Source: Leptospira sp. B5-022 (GTDB taxonomy: Bacteria; Spirochaetota; Leptospiria; Leptospirales; Leptospiraceae). Taken from it: a DNA stretch of 52,292 nucleotides. The stretch is taken from NCBI RefSeq assembly GCF_000347035.1, contig NZ_ANIJ01000011.1, positions 1 to 52,292 on the forward strand, read 5' to 3'. A program made the position numbers and the translations under genes. The notes beneath the pieces were generated by a model. The model worked only from the letters and a program-made list of their open reading frames with translations. It made no database searches and was not told the DNA's origin. Numbering within the stretch: the stretch's first letter is position 1; each line of letters starts with the position of its first letter. This document shows, in pieces, positions 25,855 through 35,851 of the stretch.

Positions 25855-27015
25855 TCAATTCAGATCAAACCGAAGGAAGGTATTGAAAAGAGTTTGCATG
25901 GCCAATTGAGGCCCATTCAAATGCTGATGGAAAGGTTTTCCAGTTTCGAATCCGAATCGAATCCGTTCGACTACAAGAAAATTCATACCGAGAAGTAAGT
26001 CCGTTCTGTTTCCTCCCTGCCGATTCGGATCATTCTGTGGATCCATTTTCGGATCCAGGGAGCCGTCTCTTCCTTTTATATTCTCCCAATAGCTAGCTTG
26101 AACTCGAATTGAAATACTCGTCCAAGAAAAGATAGAGTAGGCGATCCAAGAATTAATATCATAGATATTTCCAAAACGATATTGGTTCTCGTTTTTTGAA
26201 CTGCGTAGATTTGCATTAGCTCCAAGACCCCAGGAAAATCGATCAGACTTCCCTGAATACGCGATTCCGGGTAAGTAATTGATTGTTCCTGTCCCAAGCT
26301 GCATATTGTAGGGAACTTTTTGATCTCCCATCATCGGCATCCAATCTCTTTGATCGATTGATCCTGTAGGTAGGGAGATTCCAAAGTTTAAGAAAAACTC
26401 ATTGTTGTTTCGTTGGAAAACACGATGTGCTGCTGAAAAGGAAATATCTCCGACACCTGCCGATTTCATTTGGGAGGAGTCAAAATTACTTGTCTCCATC
26501 ATCATTTGGTTTCGTAAGACCGGCACCATAAACATTACCATCGTATCATCTGACAGCCCGTACATTGCACTTGTCATGTAACTTTCCATGAGCATAGTCT
26601 TGGGAACGGACATATATCGATAACCGTTGACGGAGGTTTGGGGAATGCTCGGTCCTCCGGTTAACAAACTTCCCGTTGGCATGGATACGCTAGGGTCGAA
26701 TTGTGGAAACCAAAGAGCCTCATAAGTTCCCATCGATTTACTTCCATTCAATAAACCTGACATGTTCATTCCCATATAACGGAAATCTAATAACCAGGAA
26801 TCTTTCTTGTGAACATGCGGAAACATTAATCCTGCAGGTGCGATTTCGTCCGCTCTGGTTCCGTGGCTGTGGGACTGTTCTTGTGAGGTTGCCTTACGAT
26901 GTTGCGCATGAGGATCTTCTTCGATGACCGTTTTGGAATTTTCCGGTTCTACAGGTAAGAGGCTTTGGAAAGAAATATGCAGAAGAAGAAGGAAAAGAAT
27001 AATATAATGTTTCAT
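25855..27015 (-). CDS. Met/His-rich putative outer-membrane protein of the metal module
   Basis: From ATG 27015 (GGAG upstream) the product has 386 residues with a signal peptide (MKHYIILFLLLLHISFQSLLP). Next comes a His-rich stretch (DPHAQHRKATSQEQSHSHG) and a Met-rich region (MGMNMSGLL, TMLMESYMTSAMYG, RNQMMMET). The remainder alternates in short amphipathic strands ending in FLRFDLN, as in beta-barrel transporters. Met and His clusters are typical of copper or silver handling. It is probably an outer-membrane metal transporter or sensor, co-transcribed with the lipoprotein at 27072. Confidence 0.65.
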   Translation of the reverse strand: MKHYIILFLLLLHISFQSLLPVEPENSKTVIEEDPHAQHRKATSQEQSHSHGTRADEIAPAGLMFPHVHKKDSWLLDFRYMGMNMSGLLNGSKSMGTYEALWFPQFDPSVSMPTGSLLTGGPSIPQTSVNGYRYMSVPKTMLMESYMTSAMYGLSDDTMVMFMVPVLRNQMMMETSNFDSSQMKSAGVGDISFSAAHRVFQRNNNEFFLNFGISLPTGSIDQRDWMPMMGDQKVPYNMQLGTGTINYLPGIAYSGKSDRFSWGLGANANLRSSKNENQYRFGNIYDINSWIAYSIFSWTSISIRVQASYWENIKGRDGSLDPKMDPQNDPNRQGGNRTDLLLGMNFLVVERIRFGFETGKPFHQHLNGPQLAMQTLFNTFLRFDLN

Positions 27016-27071
27016 TTTTAACTCCGAATCAAGAATGAGGGCCGCTATGAAGCGACCCTCATTTAGGATGA

Positions 27072-27851
27072 TCAATCGACTTGTGATATAATCGATCCGA
27101 TCGCAAAAGAGGTAAGTTTGGCTCCGTTGAGTACGAAACCGATGCGACTTCCCGAATAGGATGGGACATCCATCATTTGCATTACCGGGAACATCATCAT
27201 CGAGTTACGTTCGGATTGCGAAATCTGAGAACATTTCTTTGGCCAAGCATTGATCCACTGTTCGGAGTTGGCATATTGGAAGTCTATACAGTATATATGA
27301 TTCGTATTCGAAGTTAAGGCGGATGTGCTTTGGCTAATCGTTTCGAAATCGTTGGTCATACTTGAATAGAATTGTTCCCGACTCGAATCACTTAAACGAA
27401 TTGCTGGTCCGGAGATTGGATTTCCAGATCCATAAACATAGGTAGTAAGACTGCCTCCGGATTTTAGAGAGAAGGAAACCTCAAGATTTGTTCCGCCGTT
27501 AGAGCTTGGTAAAGCGATATTACCCGAGCTATAAAAGTTCGCGTTCGAAGAATTTCCGCTAATGCCTTCCGCCAATTCGGATAGATTCCCAATCAATCCC
27601 AAACTTTTCAGATCGGCAGGCGAACAATTATACAAATCATAGCCAATTCTTTGCGGGATTAAATAGGAGAGGGTATTCGAAATGGGCGAAAGATTTTTGA
27701 TCGAACATCCTTCTTCGGTGGAGATTCCAAAGAGAGTTTGCATTAGTATTTGATTTGAAGATTCTTCTTTAGGAACGAATCCAAGTTGAGAACAATTAAA
27801 GATGAATAGAGATAGAGTGACCGCAGTCATCTGTATATAACGAAATAACAT
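27072..27851 (-). CDS. Putative lipoprotein with Met-rich segment
   Basis: A 259-residue protein whose signal peptide ends in FIFNC, a lipobox. The mature part is Ser/Asn-rich and beta-like. It carries a methionine cluster (MMMFPVMQMMDV) near residue 220 and four further cysteines (C50, C75, and two in YCIDF and KKCSQ) that could bind metal. It lies 56 bp upstream of the Met/His-rich barrel gene in the same direction, so the two likely cooperate in periplasmic metal binding. Confidence 0.65.
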   Translation of the reverse strand: MLFRYIQMTAVTLSLFIFNCSQLGFVPKEESSNQILMQTLFGISTEEGCSIKNLSPISNTLSYLIPQRIGYDLYNCSPADLKSLGLIGNLSELAEGISGNSSNANFYSSGNIALPSSNGGTNLEVSFSLKSGGSLTTYVYGSGNPISGPAIRLSDSSREQFYSSMTNDFETISQSTSALTSNTNHIYCIDFQYANSEQWINAWPKKCSQISQSERNSMMMFPVMQMMDVPSYSGSRIGFVLNGAKLTSFAIGSIISQVD

Positions 27852-27930
27852 ATTTATATTCCTGAATATTATAAGTTGTTTAAAAATTACTCCGGACGTT
27901 ACTTGCGAACTTCCGAAAGCGAAATTGGAA

Positions 27931-28455
27931 TTAAGATATGTAAATTGATTTAGGTGGTCGTTTGAGTCTTTTTCCGTGAGCTAAAGTTAGTTTTGCAAAG
28001 TCTATGCCTTTCATCGGAAAGGAATATTCTATGACAGGACTCAGGGAAATTTTGGAAGCGATAACATAATGAGAGATAAGACGTATTTGTGAGAAGAAAG
28101 GATCTGATTTTTCCTTTTTACAAGCGCATTCGTGAACAGGGCTTTCCGGATGTGAATGGCAATTGGGTCGGTTCGTTTTTTCGGTGAAACTTGTATTCAC
28201 CAGACGAATGTTACGAAAGAAATCGTCTTCTGCGCTTGCATGGATATCTCGTTTTGAATTATGATTACAGTTGCAGATTCGGCTTTTCGAAAACAATTTT
28301 TCCCAGATAAATCCTTCGTTAGGCACAAGTAGTCCGGGAGTCAATGCAAGGAATAGAATTGATTTTATTAAATTGAGTAGAAACAAATTTAAATGCAATT
28401 CCGAATGATTGAAGAAATCCTTGGCCGAGTTTAATTCGTCAAACAAAAAATACAA
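27931..28455 (-). CDS. Cys/His-rich exported protein
   Basis: A 174-residue frame starting at TTG 28455, with no better start visible. A hydrophobic segment (LFLLNLIKSILFLALTPGLLVP) is followed by two Cys/His clusters (ICNCNHN and CHSHPESPVHECACKKE), a likely metal-binding region. It looks like a membrane-anchored or exported metal chaperone at the head of the minus-strand metal genes. The unusual start codon and missing ribosome site lower confidence. Confidence 0.5.
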   Translation of the reverse strand: MYFLFDELNSAKDFFNHSELHLNLFLLNLIKSILFLALTPGLLVPNEGFIWEKLFSKSRICNCNHNSKRDIHASAEDDFFRNIRLVNTSFTEKTNRPNCHSHPESPVHECACKKEKSDPFFSQIRLISHYVIASKISLSPVIEYSFPMKGIDFAKLTLAHGKRLKRPPKSIYIS

Positions 28456-28869
28456 ACGAGCTTTGAATGAGTTTAAGAGTAATTTATAGTTTTGATAGAG
28501 TAGGAATTATTAATACGGCTATAATCGTATAATGAAATCGTTTTTAGCAAACTTGTAGATAAATCGATACAGATCTATTTAGAACGCATTGTTAGTTATT
28601 ATTTCAAAGAGAAGAATCGAATTTTATTGATTTAGGTTAACCTTCTATCCGAATTTGAATAAATTAGAAATAGATAATCCTTTCATTTCTATTCATATAA
28701 TTGTTTCAGATACGCTGGAATTCAGGATTCGGGCCGTTTTTATTGATTTTCGCTATATATATTATAACTCATACAAATTTGATTCTGAATTATCATTATC
28801 GCCTTTGGGGCTAATTAGTTTTAAATAATTTGTTATTTACAAACTTTTAGTCCGTCTAAAGTTTTGATT
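28456..28869. other. Divergent AT-rich intergenic region of the metal module
   Basis: This 414-bp gap has no ORF worth calling. It should carry the divergent promoters of the metal genes. The only structure I note is a small palindrome (ATACG 28513-28517 with CGTAT 28526-28530). No metal-regulator gene lies nearby. Confidence 0.4.
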
Positions 28870-29256
28870 ATGATTCCGAGCTTGCATAAAATTCTGTTAA
28901 GCTTATCGTTCCTTTCTGCATGTATTTTATCTATTAATTGTAATAGGTTATGCAGATTTGATTCGGTGAGTCCTATTGAATTAAGTGAAATGCATGGTTC
29001 GGATTTGTCTCATGAGCCTTCAGCGCCGCAAGAGGAGTCTGATTGCGAATGGGATACTGGTAGTATAAACATATCGTACAAAGAGAAGTTTTTTAGCTCT
29101 TTTGCTCATCTTTCATTTCTAAGCAGTTATATATTTTTTGTAGATTCGTTGTTAAATATCGAAATTGCTATTTCAGAGTTGCGAGATTCGATCTTTCCAA
29201 TTGATGTCCATTCTGATCCGATCTTTAGCCTTAATACCATCCGAATTCTAATTTAA
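28870..29256 (+). CDS. Small putative lipoprotein upstream of the efflux genes
   Basis: From ATG 28870 the product has 128 residues. The hydrophobic N-terminus ends in LSINC, a lipobox-like site. A short region with His and acidic residues (SEMHGSDLSHEPSAPQEESDCEWD) follows and then a second hydrophobic stretch (LSFLSSYIFFVDSLL). Related small proteins often sit at the start of RND metal operons, but I cannot name it. No Shine-Dalgarno is visible, so it may be weakly translated. Confidence 0.5.
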   Translation: MIPSLHKILLSLSFLSACILSINCNRLCRFDSVSPIELSEMHGSDLSHEPSAPQEESDCEWDTGSINISYKEKFFSSFAHLSFLSSYIFFVDSLLNIEIAISELRDSIFPIDVHSDPIFSLNTIRILI

Positions 29257-29260
29257 ATAT

Positions 29261-29293
29261 CCACGTTTTTAGACAGTTAAGTTTAAAACGTGG
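29261..29293 (+). promoter_or_regulatory. Hairpin ahead of the TolC-like gene, touching its ribosome site
   Basis: CCACGTTTT (29261-29269) and AAAACGTGG (29285-29293) form a perfect 9-bp stem with a 15-base loop. The Shine-Dalgarno GGAGG (29292-29296) begins inside the right arm, so folding could restrict translation. Confidence 0.5.
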
Positions 29294-29302
29294 AGGTTAG
29301 CT

Positions 29303-30643
29303 GTGTACTGCTATTTATTTAAGAGGAATATTTACCTCTATAGAATTATTAATTTAAACAAATTCGTTTTATCGATCATATTTTTCTCTTTAAGTGTTGT
29401 TCCTAATTTTGGAGCTGAACCTGCAGAGAAAAAATCGGCAAAGATTACAATGGAGAATGTTGTCGAAATTGCAGAACGCAATTCACCATTACTTCTCTCT
29501 TTAAGCTCAGACTTAGAAAGCCTTTATTTTAGAAAGAGGCAAGAGGGGATGACTCAGAACCCCATTCTATCCATGGATTATGGTCAGAGAAAGGCTGCAA
29601 ATGAGTCCGGCTTTGAATATTCTTTTCAAGTAGAGCAGCCTATTTATTTCCCCGGAAGAAAAGAGTTAAAACAACTCTTAGTGGATAATGATTCCAAGAT
29701 TAAAGAAATACAAGTTATTGAAGCTACAAACTCAGTGCGACTGAATGCAGTAAAATTTGCTTATCGATATCTTATGGCTGATATAAATAGAGGCCATGTG
29801 AAAGAGAGGCTACGTAGACTTGCTATAATCGAAAATTATATCAGATCAAGACCTTTTATAACTCCTCAAGCCAAAACTGATTTATTCATTTTGGAAAGAA
29901 GGATACTGACTTTAAAGAAACATTTTAATGATTTAGAGTTACTCTCCTCAAAGAATTACGAATCAATGAATTTGTATCTTAGATTTGATTCGGTTCCTTT
30001 GTTGTCTTTGCCCTTTTTTAAAGACGGGATTCGTTTTGATCAAAGCGATTTGGAAAAAAAAGCCATTGATAACAACCCGATGCTATTGACTGCAAGAGGA
30101 GAAGTAGAGAAAGCAAGAACTGAATATCGCTTAGCTAGTTTGGAAAAATATCCCGACTATGCAGTGATTGGCCAGGTTGGAGAAGATAAATCTGGGGTTG
30201 CAAACAGATATTTCGATGTGGGTTTAAAGTTCAGGGTTCCAGTATGGGATCAATATCAAAATAAAGTTGCCTCCGCTGCAAAAAATTTGGACGCAAAATC
30301 GAATAACGTACTGCAGCAAGAGAATCTAATTAGAATGAATCTTCGGCAAACAATTTTGGAATATGAGAAATCGAAAGTTAATATTAAATTATTCGATTTG
30401 TCTAAGCTGGAAGAAATTGAGAATGACCTTACCTTCGCGGATACTGAATTTTCCAGATCTCGGATTCAAATTTTAAGTTATCTGGAGTTGGAGAATCAAC
30501 TTCACGAAACATACCATGCCATATTGGATGCGCAACAAACGCATATAGAAGCATTTCTCAATCTTCTATATATCACCAATGAAAAAGACATTATAGGAGT
30601 ATTGAAAAATGCTGAGCAAACTTTTAAATACGGTTCTAAATAA
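29303..30643 (+). CDS. TolC/CzcC-like outer-membrane efflux protein
   Basis: A 446-residue protein starting at GTG 29303, six bases after a strong GGAGG. The signal-like segment is [22 protein letters not shown]. The mature part has the long helices and two-fold repeat of outer-membrane efflux proteins: [24 protein letters not shown]...[28 protein letters not shown], then a second copy [39 protein letters not shown]...[16 protein letters not shown]. It forms the outer duct of the RND pump encoded next, whose gene overlaps its 3' end by 35 bases. Confidence 0.85.
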   Translation: MYCYLFKRNIYLYRIINLNKFVLSIIFFSLSVVPNFGAEPAEKKSAKITMENVVEIAERNSPLLLSLSSDLESLYFRKRQEGMTQNPILSMDYGQRKAANESGFEYSFQVEQPIYFPGRKELKQLLVDNDSKIKEIQVIEATNSVRLNAVKFAYRYLMADINRGHVKERLRRLAIIENYIRSRPFITPQAKTDLFILERRILTLKKHFNDLELLSSKNYESMNLYLRFDSVPLLSLPFFKDGIRFDQSDLEKKAIDNNPMLLTARGEVEKARTEYRLASLEKYPDYAVIGQVGEDKSGVANRYFDVGLKFRVPVWDQYQNKVASAAKNLDAKSNNVLQQENLIRMNLRQTILEYEKSKVNIKLFDLSKLEEIENDLTFADTEFSRSRIQILSYLELENQLHETYHAILDAQQTHIEAFLNLLYITNEKDIIGVLKNAEQTFKYGSK

Positions 30644-33600
30644 TTCGATTCTATCTATAGGGATCGTATTATTTCTTTTTATTTATTCTTTCTTTAATCT
30701 TAAGCAGGTGCCAATAGACGCTGTGCCGGATATTACAAATGTACAGGTTATTGTAACTACAAATACCGGGCCGTTAGACCCGGAGAGAGTAGAGAAGCTT
30801 GTTACCTTTCCTCTAGAGACGGAATTGATGGGGTTGCCTAATTTAATTGATATTCGTTCTGTTTCTAAATTCGGACTTTCTAATTTAACTTTAATCTTTA
30901 AAGAAGGTACGGATATATATTTGGCAAGGTCTCTTGTATTAGAGAGGTTATCGAGTGCCAAAAATAAACTCCCGGATGATGTTTCACCGGAAGTTGCACC
31001 TAACTCTACTGGTTTAGGTGAAATATTTTTCTATTCAGTTCAAGCTAAACCCGGTTCAGAATTGGAAAAGATGACAGATGAGAAGAGGCTATTATATCTG
31101 AGAACTATTCAAGATTATGTAGTCCGTCCCCAATTAAAATCCATGGTTCCTGGTATTGTGGAAGTGGATTCGAACGGCGGATATGAAAAGGAAATACATA
31201 TCGATTTAGTTCCTTCCAAGATGGCAAGATGGGGTCTTACTATTGACAAGCTGATCGAGACTCTCTCTACATTAGGAGAGAATTTTAGTGGTGGGATCAT
31301 TTCGAGAGGTAAGGAGATTGCGATCGTTAGGATTAATGGAATAAAAAACCATTTGCAAGAAATTGAAAAGATTCCTGTACAAAGAATGGCAAGCGGTGGT
31401 GCTATACGTGTATCGGACATTGCAGAAGTAAAAGAACATGGAAAATTCAGACTCGGAGGAGCAACTGCCGGAGGAAAAGAAATAATTCTCGGAACTGCCT
31501 TAATGCTAAGAGGCGAGAATAGTGAAAGAGTGAATGATGAACTTAATCAAGCTGTCCAAAAGCTGACTCTTCCTCAGGATGTAGAAGTTAGTGTTCTTTT
31601 GGAGAGATCTTTTCTAATAAATGCAACAATTAATACTGTATTAAGAAATCTAGGAGAAGGTGCAATTCTTGTAATCATTACGTTGTTCTTCATTCTTAGA
31701 AATTGGAGAGCAGCAGTAATCGTCGCTTCTATAATTCCCGGTTCTATGCTACTCGCATCTCTCGGTATGAAATACTTTGGGATTTCTGCAAACCTAATGA
31801 GTCTCGGGGCAATTGATTTCGGTCTTTTAGTAGATGCCTCAATTGTAATTGCAGAAAGCGTATTGTCTAGATTCGAAAAGCAATCCTATTCTAATAACGC
31901 AGAGAAGAGGCAGATAATTTTTCAATCCTCGATTGAGGTTTTGAAACCTGTGACTTTTGGGATTATTGTTATTATGTTGGTGTATCTTCCTATTTTGAGT
32001 TTGGACGGTATTCCAGGCAAGATGTTTCGACCAATGGCAGAGACAGTCCTGTTAGCTTTAGGGTTTAGCTTGATTCTTGCTATATTCTTTCTTCCTCCGT
32101 TGCTGTATTTCTTTATGACGCCAAACAGTAAGAATGTTCATGCAGAGAAAGAAAGTAAGTTCGTGACGTGGTATAGAAATTTTTTACCAAAGATGCTCGA
32201 AAGACCTAAGATGATTGCTCTCTCATCACTGTTTTTCTTTCTTCTTTCAGGATTTTTATACACTCGTTTAGGGACTGTATTTTTGCCAAAACTTACTGAA
32301 GGGGACTTGATGCTTGTTATTGTTCGAGAAGGCAATGTGAGCATCGAGGAAAGTATTAGGGAACAAAAAGAGGTTGAGAAACTGCTCTTAACTCTTCCCG
32401 AAGTTCAAGGTGTTTTTTCAAGGGTAGGAACGAGTTCTGTAGCTAACGACCCAATGGGGCCGTTTAACGCAGATACCTTTATCATTCTGAAAAAAGAATC
32501 ACTGTCCGATCTCTTGGTGACTGAGAAATGGGAAGCCTTTTTAGATAAAATACACACAACTGTATCTGAAAAATTTCCAGAGTCGGAGTTAACATTGAGC
32601 CAACCATTAGAGGCGCGATTTAACGAATTAATGGAGGGGAGTCGGGCAGATATCAGCGTTAGGATTTTAGGAAAGGACCTGAATGTATTATTTGAATTGC
32701 AAGAGACTTTGAAGAATACATTGGAAAGTATAAGGGGAGCTGAAGAGGTAGAATTAGATCCGATTATGGCTTTGAGAAAGGCCAAGGTAATTGATATTGT
32801 TCCGGATTTAGTTAAATTAAATTATTATGATGTTGATTTGCCTGCCTTGAACGCTTCTGTTGAGGCAACGATGAGCGGTTTCGAGGTAGGAGGTTACTAC
32901 GAAGAAGAGCTGCGATTCCCAATCAAAATGTGGTTATCTGAAGATTTTAGAAATCGTGAGGCGGAAATTGCCAATATAAACATTGGTACACAAGATGGTG
33001 GGATGCTTCCAATCCGTTTAATGTCTTCGATAGAAAAGACCGAAAAGGTGATGACAATTTCTCGAAATCAAGCAAGGCGTTTCGTTGCGGTGTCTGTAAA
33101 TTTAAGAGGAAGAGATTTGGAGAGCTTCTATCAAGAAGCTAAGGACAAGGTAAATTCTCTGCAAATACCTCCTGGATACTCTGTATTTTGGGGAGGGCAA
33201 ATAAAGAATCTTGAAAGTGCAAAAACCAAGCTATTGGTGATCATTCCTTCAACACTCTTTATGATATTCGTAGTTCTATACATGGGTCTTGGATCATTCC
33301 GCCAAGCAATACTTGTATTCTTCTGTGTTCCATTTGCTTTAACAGGAGGGATATGGTTTCTATTCTTTAGAGGAATGGTTTTAAGCGTATCTGCATATGT
33401 AGGCTTTATCGCATTATCCGGAATTGCAGTATTGAATGGATTGGTAAAATTAGATACGATTCATCGGTTAAGAGACAATCCTAAAGTGACAGTTGAACAG
33501 GCTGTAACTGAAGGAGCAACTAGTCGGATTCGGCCGGTTATCATGACCGCTCTAGTAGCCTCTTTCGGATTTTTGCCGATGGCGTTCGGATCAGGACTCG

Positions 33601-33713
33601 GTTCAGAAGTTCAAAAACCTTTAGCGACAGTTGTGATTGGAGGAATTGTTTCATCAACGATTTTGACTCTAATTATCTTACCAGTCTTCTATTACTGGTT
33701 AGAGAAAGAATAA
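30609..33713 (+). CDS. czcA: CzcA-type heavy-metal RND efflux pump
   Basis: A 1034-residue RND transporter of normal length. The opening [37 protein letters not shown] is typical of heavy-metal RND pumps. The proton-relay segment [19 protein letters not shown] supplies Asp403, Asp409 and Glu416, matching CzcA Asp402/Asp408/Glu415. Two six-helix bundles flank two large periplasmic loops. Substrates would be Zn, Co or Cd by CzcA likeness, though the Met-rich neighbours hint at copper. The gene starts inside the TolC-like gene. No periplasmic adaptor (CzcB) gene lies in the operon or elsewhere in the window. Confidence 0.9.
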   Translation: MLSKLLNTVLNNSILSIGIVLFLFIYSFFNLKQVPIDAVPDITNVQVIVTTNTGPLDPERVEKLVTFPLETELMGLPNLIDIRSVSKFGLSNLTLIFKEGTDIYLARSLVLERLSSAKNKLPDDVSPEVAPNSTGLGEIFFYSVQAKPGSELEKMTDEKRLLYLRTIQDYVVRPQLKSMVPGIVEVDSNGGYEKEIHIDLVPSKMARWGLTIDKLIETLSTLGENFSGGIISRGKEIAIVRINGIKNHLQEIEKIPVQRMASGGAIRVSDIAEVKEHGKFRLGGATAGGKEIILGTALMLRGENSERVNDELNQAVQKLTLPQDVEVSVLLERSFLINATINTVLRNLGEGAILVIITLFFILRNWRAAVIVASIIPGSMLLASLGMKYFGISANLMSLGAIDFGLLVDASIVIAESVLSRFEKQSYSNNAEKRQIIFQSSIEVLKPVTFGIIVIMLVYLPILSLDGIPGKMFRPMAETVLLALGFSLILAIFFLPPLLYFFMTPNSKNVHAEKESKFVTWYRNFLPKMLERPKMIALSSLFFFLLSGFLYTRLGTVFLPKLTEGDLMLVIVREGNVSIEESIREQKEVEKLLLTLPEVQGVFSRVGTSSVANDPMGPFNADTFIILKKESLSDLLVTEKWEAFLDKIHTTVSEKFPESELTLSQPLEARFNELMEGSRADISVRILGKDLNVLFELQETLKNTLESIRGAEEVELDPIMALRKAKVIDIVPDLVKLNYYDVDLPALNASVEATMSGFEVGGYYEEELRFPIKMWLSEDFRNREAEIANINIGTQDGGMLPIRLMSSIEKTEKVMTISRNQARRFVAVSVNLRGRDLESFYQEAKDKVNSLQIPPGYSVFWGGQIKNLESAKTKLLVIIPSTLFMIFVVLYMGLGSFRQAILVFFCVPFALTGGIWFLFFRGMVLSVSAYVGFIALSGIAVLNGLVKLDTIHRLRDNPKVTVEQAVTEGATSRIRPVIMTALVASFGFLPMAFGSGLGSEVQKPLATVVIGGIVSSTILTLIILPVFYYWLEKE

Positions 33714-33772
33714 ATTATAATTCCTTAACTACTTTGTTAATGATGTAAGAATAATTATTAAGGAATTATAAT
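33714..33772 (+). promoter_or_regulatory. Perfect 15-bp inverted repeat abutting the P1B ATPase start
   Basis: ATTATAATTCCTTAA (33714-33728) and TTAAGGAATTATAAT (33758-33772) are exact reverse complements 29 bases apart. The right arm contains the ribosome site AAGGA and touches ATG 33773. It could be a regulator operator, a translational switch or a weak attenuator between the two efflux genes. Confidence 0.65.
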
Positions 33773-35677
33773 ATGAATAAAGAAATAGAGAATGAAGAAA
33801 AGCTGAAAAACCTTAAGGTTTTCCTTCCGGTAACACTTTCATTTCTTCTTTTGATCTTGGGAATTATACTGGAAAACTATTTTTCCAATACCTTCTTTCA
33901 TGGTTGGGTTCGGTTTAGTTTTTACTTTTTGGCGTATATACCTGTTGGGTTTCCTGTAATCAAAGAGGCCCTGGAAAGTTTGAAAGATGGAGAGATATTT
34001 ACCGAGTTCTTACTGATGAGTATTGCTACAATGGGGGCATTCTATTTGGAGGAATATCCAGAAGGAGTCGCCGTGATGTTGTTTTACTCTATCGGTGAGG
34101 TTTTTCAAAACCTATCTGTAGAGAGAGCGAAACTAAATATAAAAAACTTACTAGATCAAAGACCGGATACAGTGCTTATCATGAACGGAAATGAGTATTT
34201 TGAAAAGAAGGCCTTTGAGGTATTGATTGGAGAGATAATTCAACTGAAGCCAGGTGAAAAACTGGCTTTAGATGGAGAACTTTTATCAGAATCAGCGAGT
34301 TTTAATACGGCTGCATTAACCGGAGAAAGTAAACCGGATACAAAGCGACAAGGTGATACAGTTCTTGCTGGTATGATAAATTTAAATTCCGTAATTGAAA
34401 TTAAAATAACAACAGCCTATCAGGATAGTAAACTATCAAAAATTTTAACCCTTATGGAAGCGGCTGCTACCCAGAAAGCTCCGACTGAGAAGTTTATCCG
34501 AAAATTTGCTAAGATCTATACTCCTATCGTCGTTCTCCTCGCGGTAGGAATTTGTTTTATCCCATATTTTTATTTAGACACTTATGTATTCAACGATTGG
34601 TTCTATCGAGCTCTAATCTTTTTGGTAATCTCTTGCCCTTGTGCTTTGGTTATTTCGATTCCGTTGGGTTATTTTGGCGGGATCGGAGCCGCATCTAAGA
34701 GTGGTATTCTTGTTAAAGGATCCAATTACTTAGATGCGATGGCTTCAATTCGAAATGTAGTAATGGATAAGACTGGGACCTTAACGGAAGGTATATTTGA
34801 AATTCAGGAAGTCAGTATACGTCCTGGTTTTGACAAAAAGAAGGTTTTAGATTATATAAATTTAATTGAGAGTAAGTCTACTCACCCGGTCGCAACTGCA
34901 GTTCACAATTATGTGGGTGAAATCAATAGAGATCTGAGCGTTGGGAATATAGAAGAAGTGCCGGGTTTAGGGATGAAAGCGCTAATTAATGGAAGGGAGA
35001 TTTTAGTTGGCAACTTTAAGCTGTTGGATAAGTTCCAAATAAGTTATAATGTAGATCCTGCTAGCTTCATCAACACGACTATTGCTTTTTCTATTGATAA
35101 TAAATTTGCAGGTTATCTTATTATAGCTGATAAAATTAAAGAAGATGCTCGAATAACTATAGAAGAATTACATCGTTTGAATATACGAACAATGATACTG
35201 AGTGGAGACAAGTCTTCAGTAGTTCGCTTTGTCGCAGAGAACATTGGGGTGAGGGATTATTTTGGTGATCTTTTACCGGAAAATAAAGTAGAAAAGGTAA
35301 AAGAATTAAAATCTAAATTTGAATCTGTCGCATTTGTGGGAGATGGAGTTAACGATGCTCCGGTAGCTGCAGTGAGTGATGTGGGAATTGCTATGGGTGG
35401 CATCGGAAGCGATGCAACAATTGAAATTTCGAATATAGTAATTCAGGATGATAAGCCTACAAAAATACCAACTGTAGTAAGAATTGGGAAAGAAACGCAG
35501 AAAGTGGTTTGGCAAAACATAATTCTTACATTTGCTATCAAAGTTATAGTCTTAGTTTTAGGGGCAGGGGGACTTGCAACAATGTGGGAGGCAGTTTTTG
35601 CAGATGTGGGGGTGTCTTTCTTAGCAATTTTGAATGCTATGCGAATCCAGAGGATGAAATTTATTAATTTAGAATGA
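33773..35677 (+). CDS. P1B-type metal-exporting ATPase (Zn/Cd/Pb type)
   Basis: A 634-residue P-type ATPase. Motifs in order: TGES (about 183), the CPC metal site in SCPCALVISIPLG (about 288), DKTGTLTEG (phosphorylated D332), the HP motif in STHPVATA (about 370), and GDGVNDAP (about 523). The last membrane part carries FADVGVSFLAILNAMR, whose Asp is the partner ligand in Zn/Cd/Pb-exporting P1B-2 pumps. It lacks any N-terminal CxxC metal-binding domain, unlike most ZntA proteins. It probably moves divalent metal from cytoplasm to periplasm, feeding the RND pump. Confidence 0.9.
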   Translation: MNKEIENEEKLKNLKVFLPVTLSFLLLILGIILENYFSNTFFHGWVRFSFYFLAYIPVGFPVIKEALESLKDGEIFTEFLLMSIATMGAFYLEEYPEGVAVMLFYSIGEVFQNLSVERAKLNIKNLLDQRPDTVLIMNGNEYFEKKAFEVLIGEIIQLKPGEKLALDGELLSESASFNTAALTGESKPDTKRQGDTVLAGMINLNSVIEIKITTAYQDSKLSKILTLMEAAATQKAPTEKFIRKFAKIYTPIVVLLAVGICFIPYFYLDTYVFNDWFYRALIFLVISCPCALVISIPLGYFGGIGAASKSGILVKGSNYLDAMASIRNVVMDKTGTLTEGIFEIQEVSIRPGFDKKKVLDYINLIESKSTHPVATAVHNYVGEINRDLSVGNIEEVPGLGMKALINGREILVGNFKLLDKFQISYNVDPASFINTTIAFSIDNKFAGYLIIADKIKEDARITIEELHRLNIRTMILSGDKSSVVRFVAENIGVRDYFGDLLPENKVEKVKELKSKFESVAFVGDGVNDAPVAAVSDVGIAMGGIGSDATIEISNIVIQDDKPTKIPTVVRIGKETQKVVWQNIILTFAIKVIVLVLGAGGLATMWEAVFADVGVSFLAILNAMRIQRMKFINLE

Positions 35678-35699
35678 TGGCCGGATATATAATAGAGCT

Positions 35700-35724
35700 T
35701 ACTTCCCATAATGGACAATCTGTC
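35700..35724 (+). repeat. Right 25-bp direct repeat flanking the metal module
   Basis: ACTTCCCATAATGG, AC, AATCTGTC: same orientation as 25705-25729, differing only at the two central bases. It starts 23 bases after the P1B ATPase stop, so the repeats bracket the efflux block tightly. Confidence 0.65.
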
Positions 35725-35757
35725 GCTTTGCGTTCTTGTTATATTTGAACGATCAAC

Positions 35758-35799
35758 CACATAGGTAACACCTTAAACCAGTCACATGGGTTACACTTT
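35758..35799 (+). repeat. Imperfect 17-bp tandem direct repeats
   Basis: CACATAGGTAACACCTT (35758-35774) and CACATGGGTTACACTTT (35783-35799) match at 14 of 17 positions with a 25-base period. The nine bases ATAGGTAAC also occur at 25699-25707, directly beside the left flanking repeat. They may be recombinase arm-binding sites. Confidence 0.5.
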
Positions 35800-35851
35800 T
35801 AGTAAGAAAGATTATAAGTAAACTATCTCGCTTTAAGCTAAAATGTTGCAC

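Noticed and set aside
35758..35799. CRISPR array
   Set aside because: Only two imperfect 17-bp copies with an eight-base gap and no cas genes in the window.
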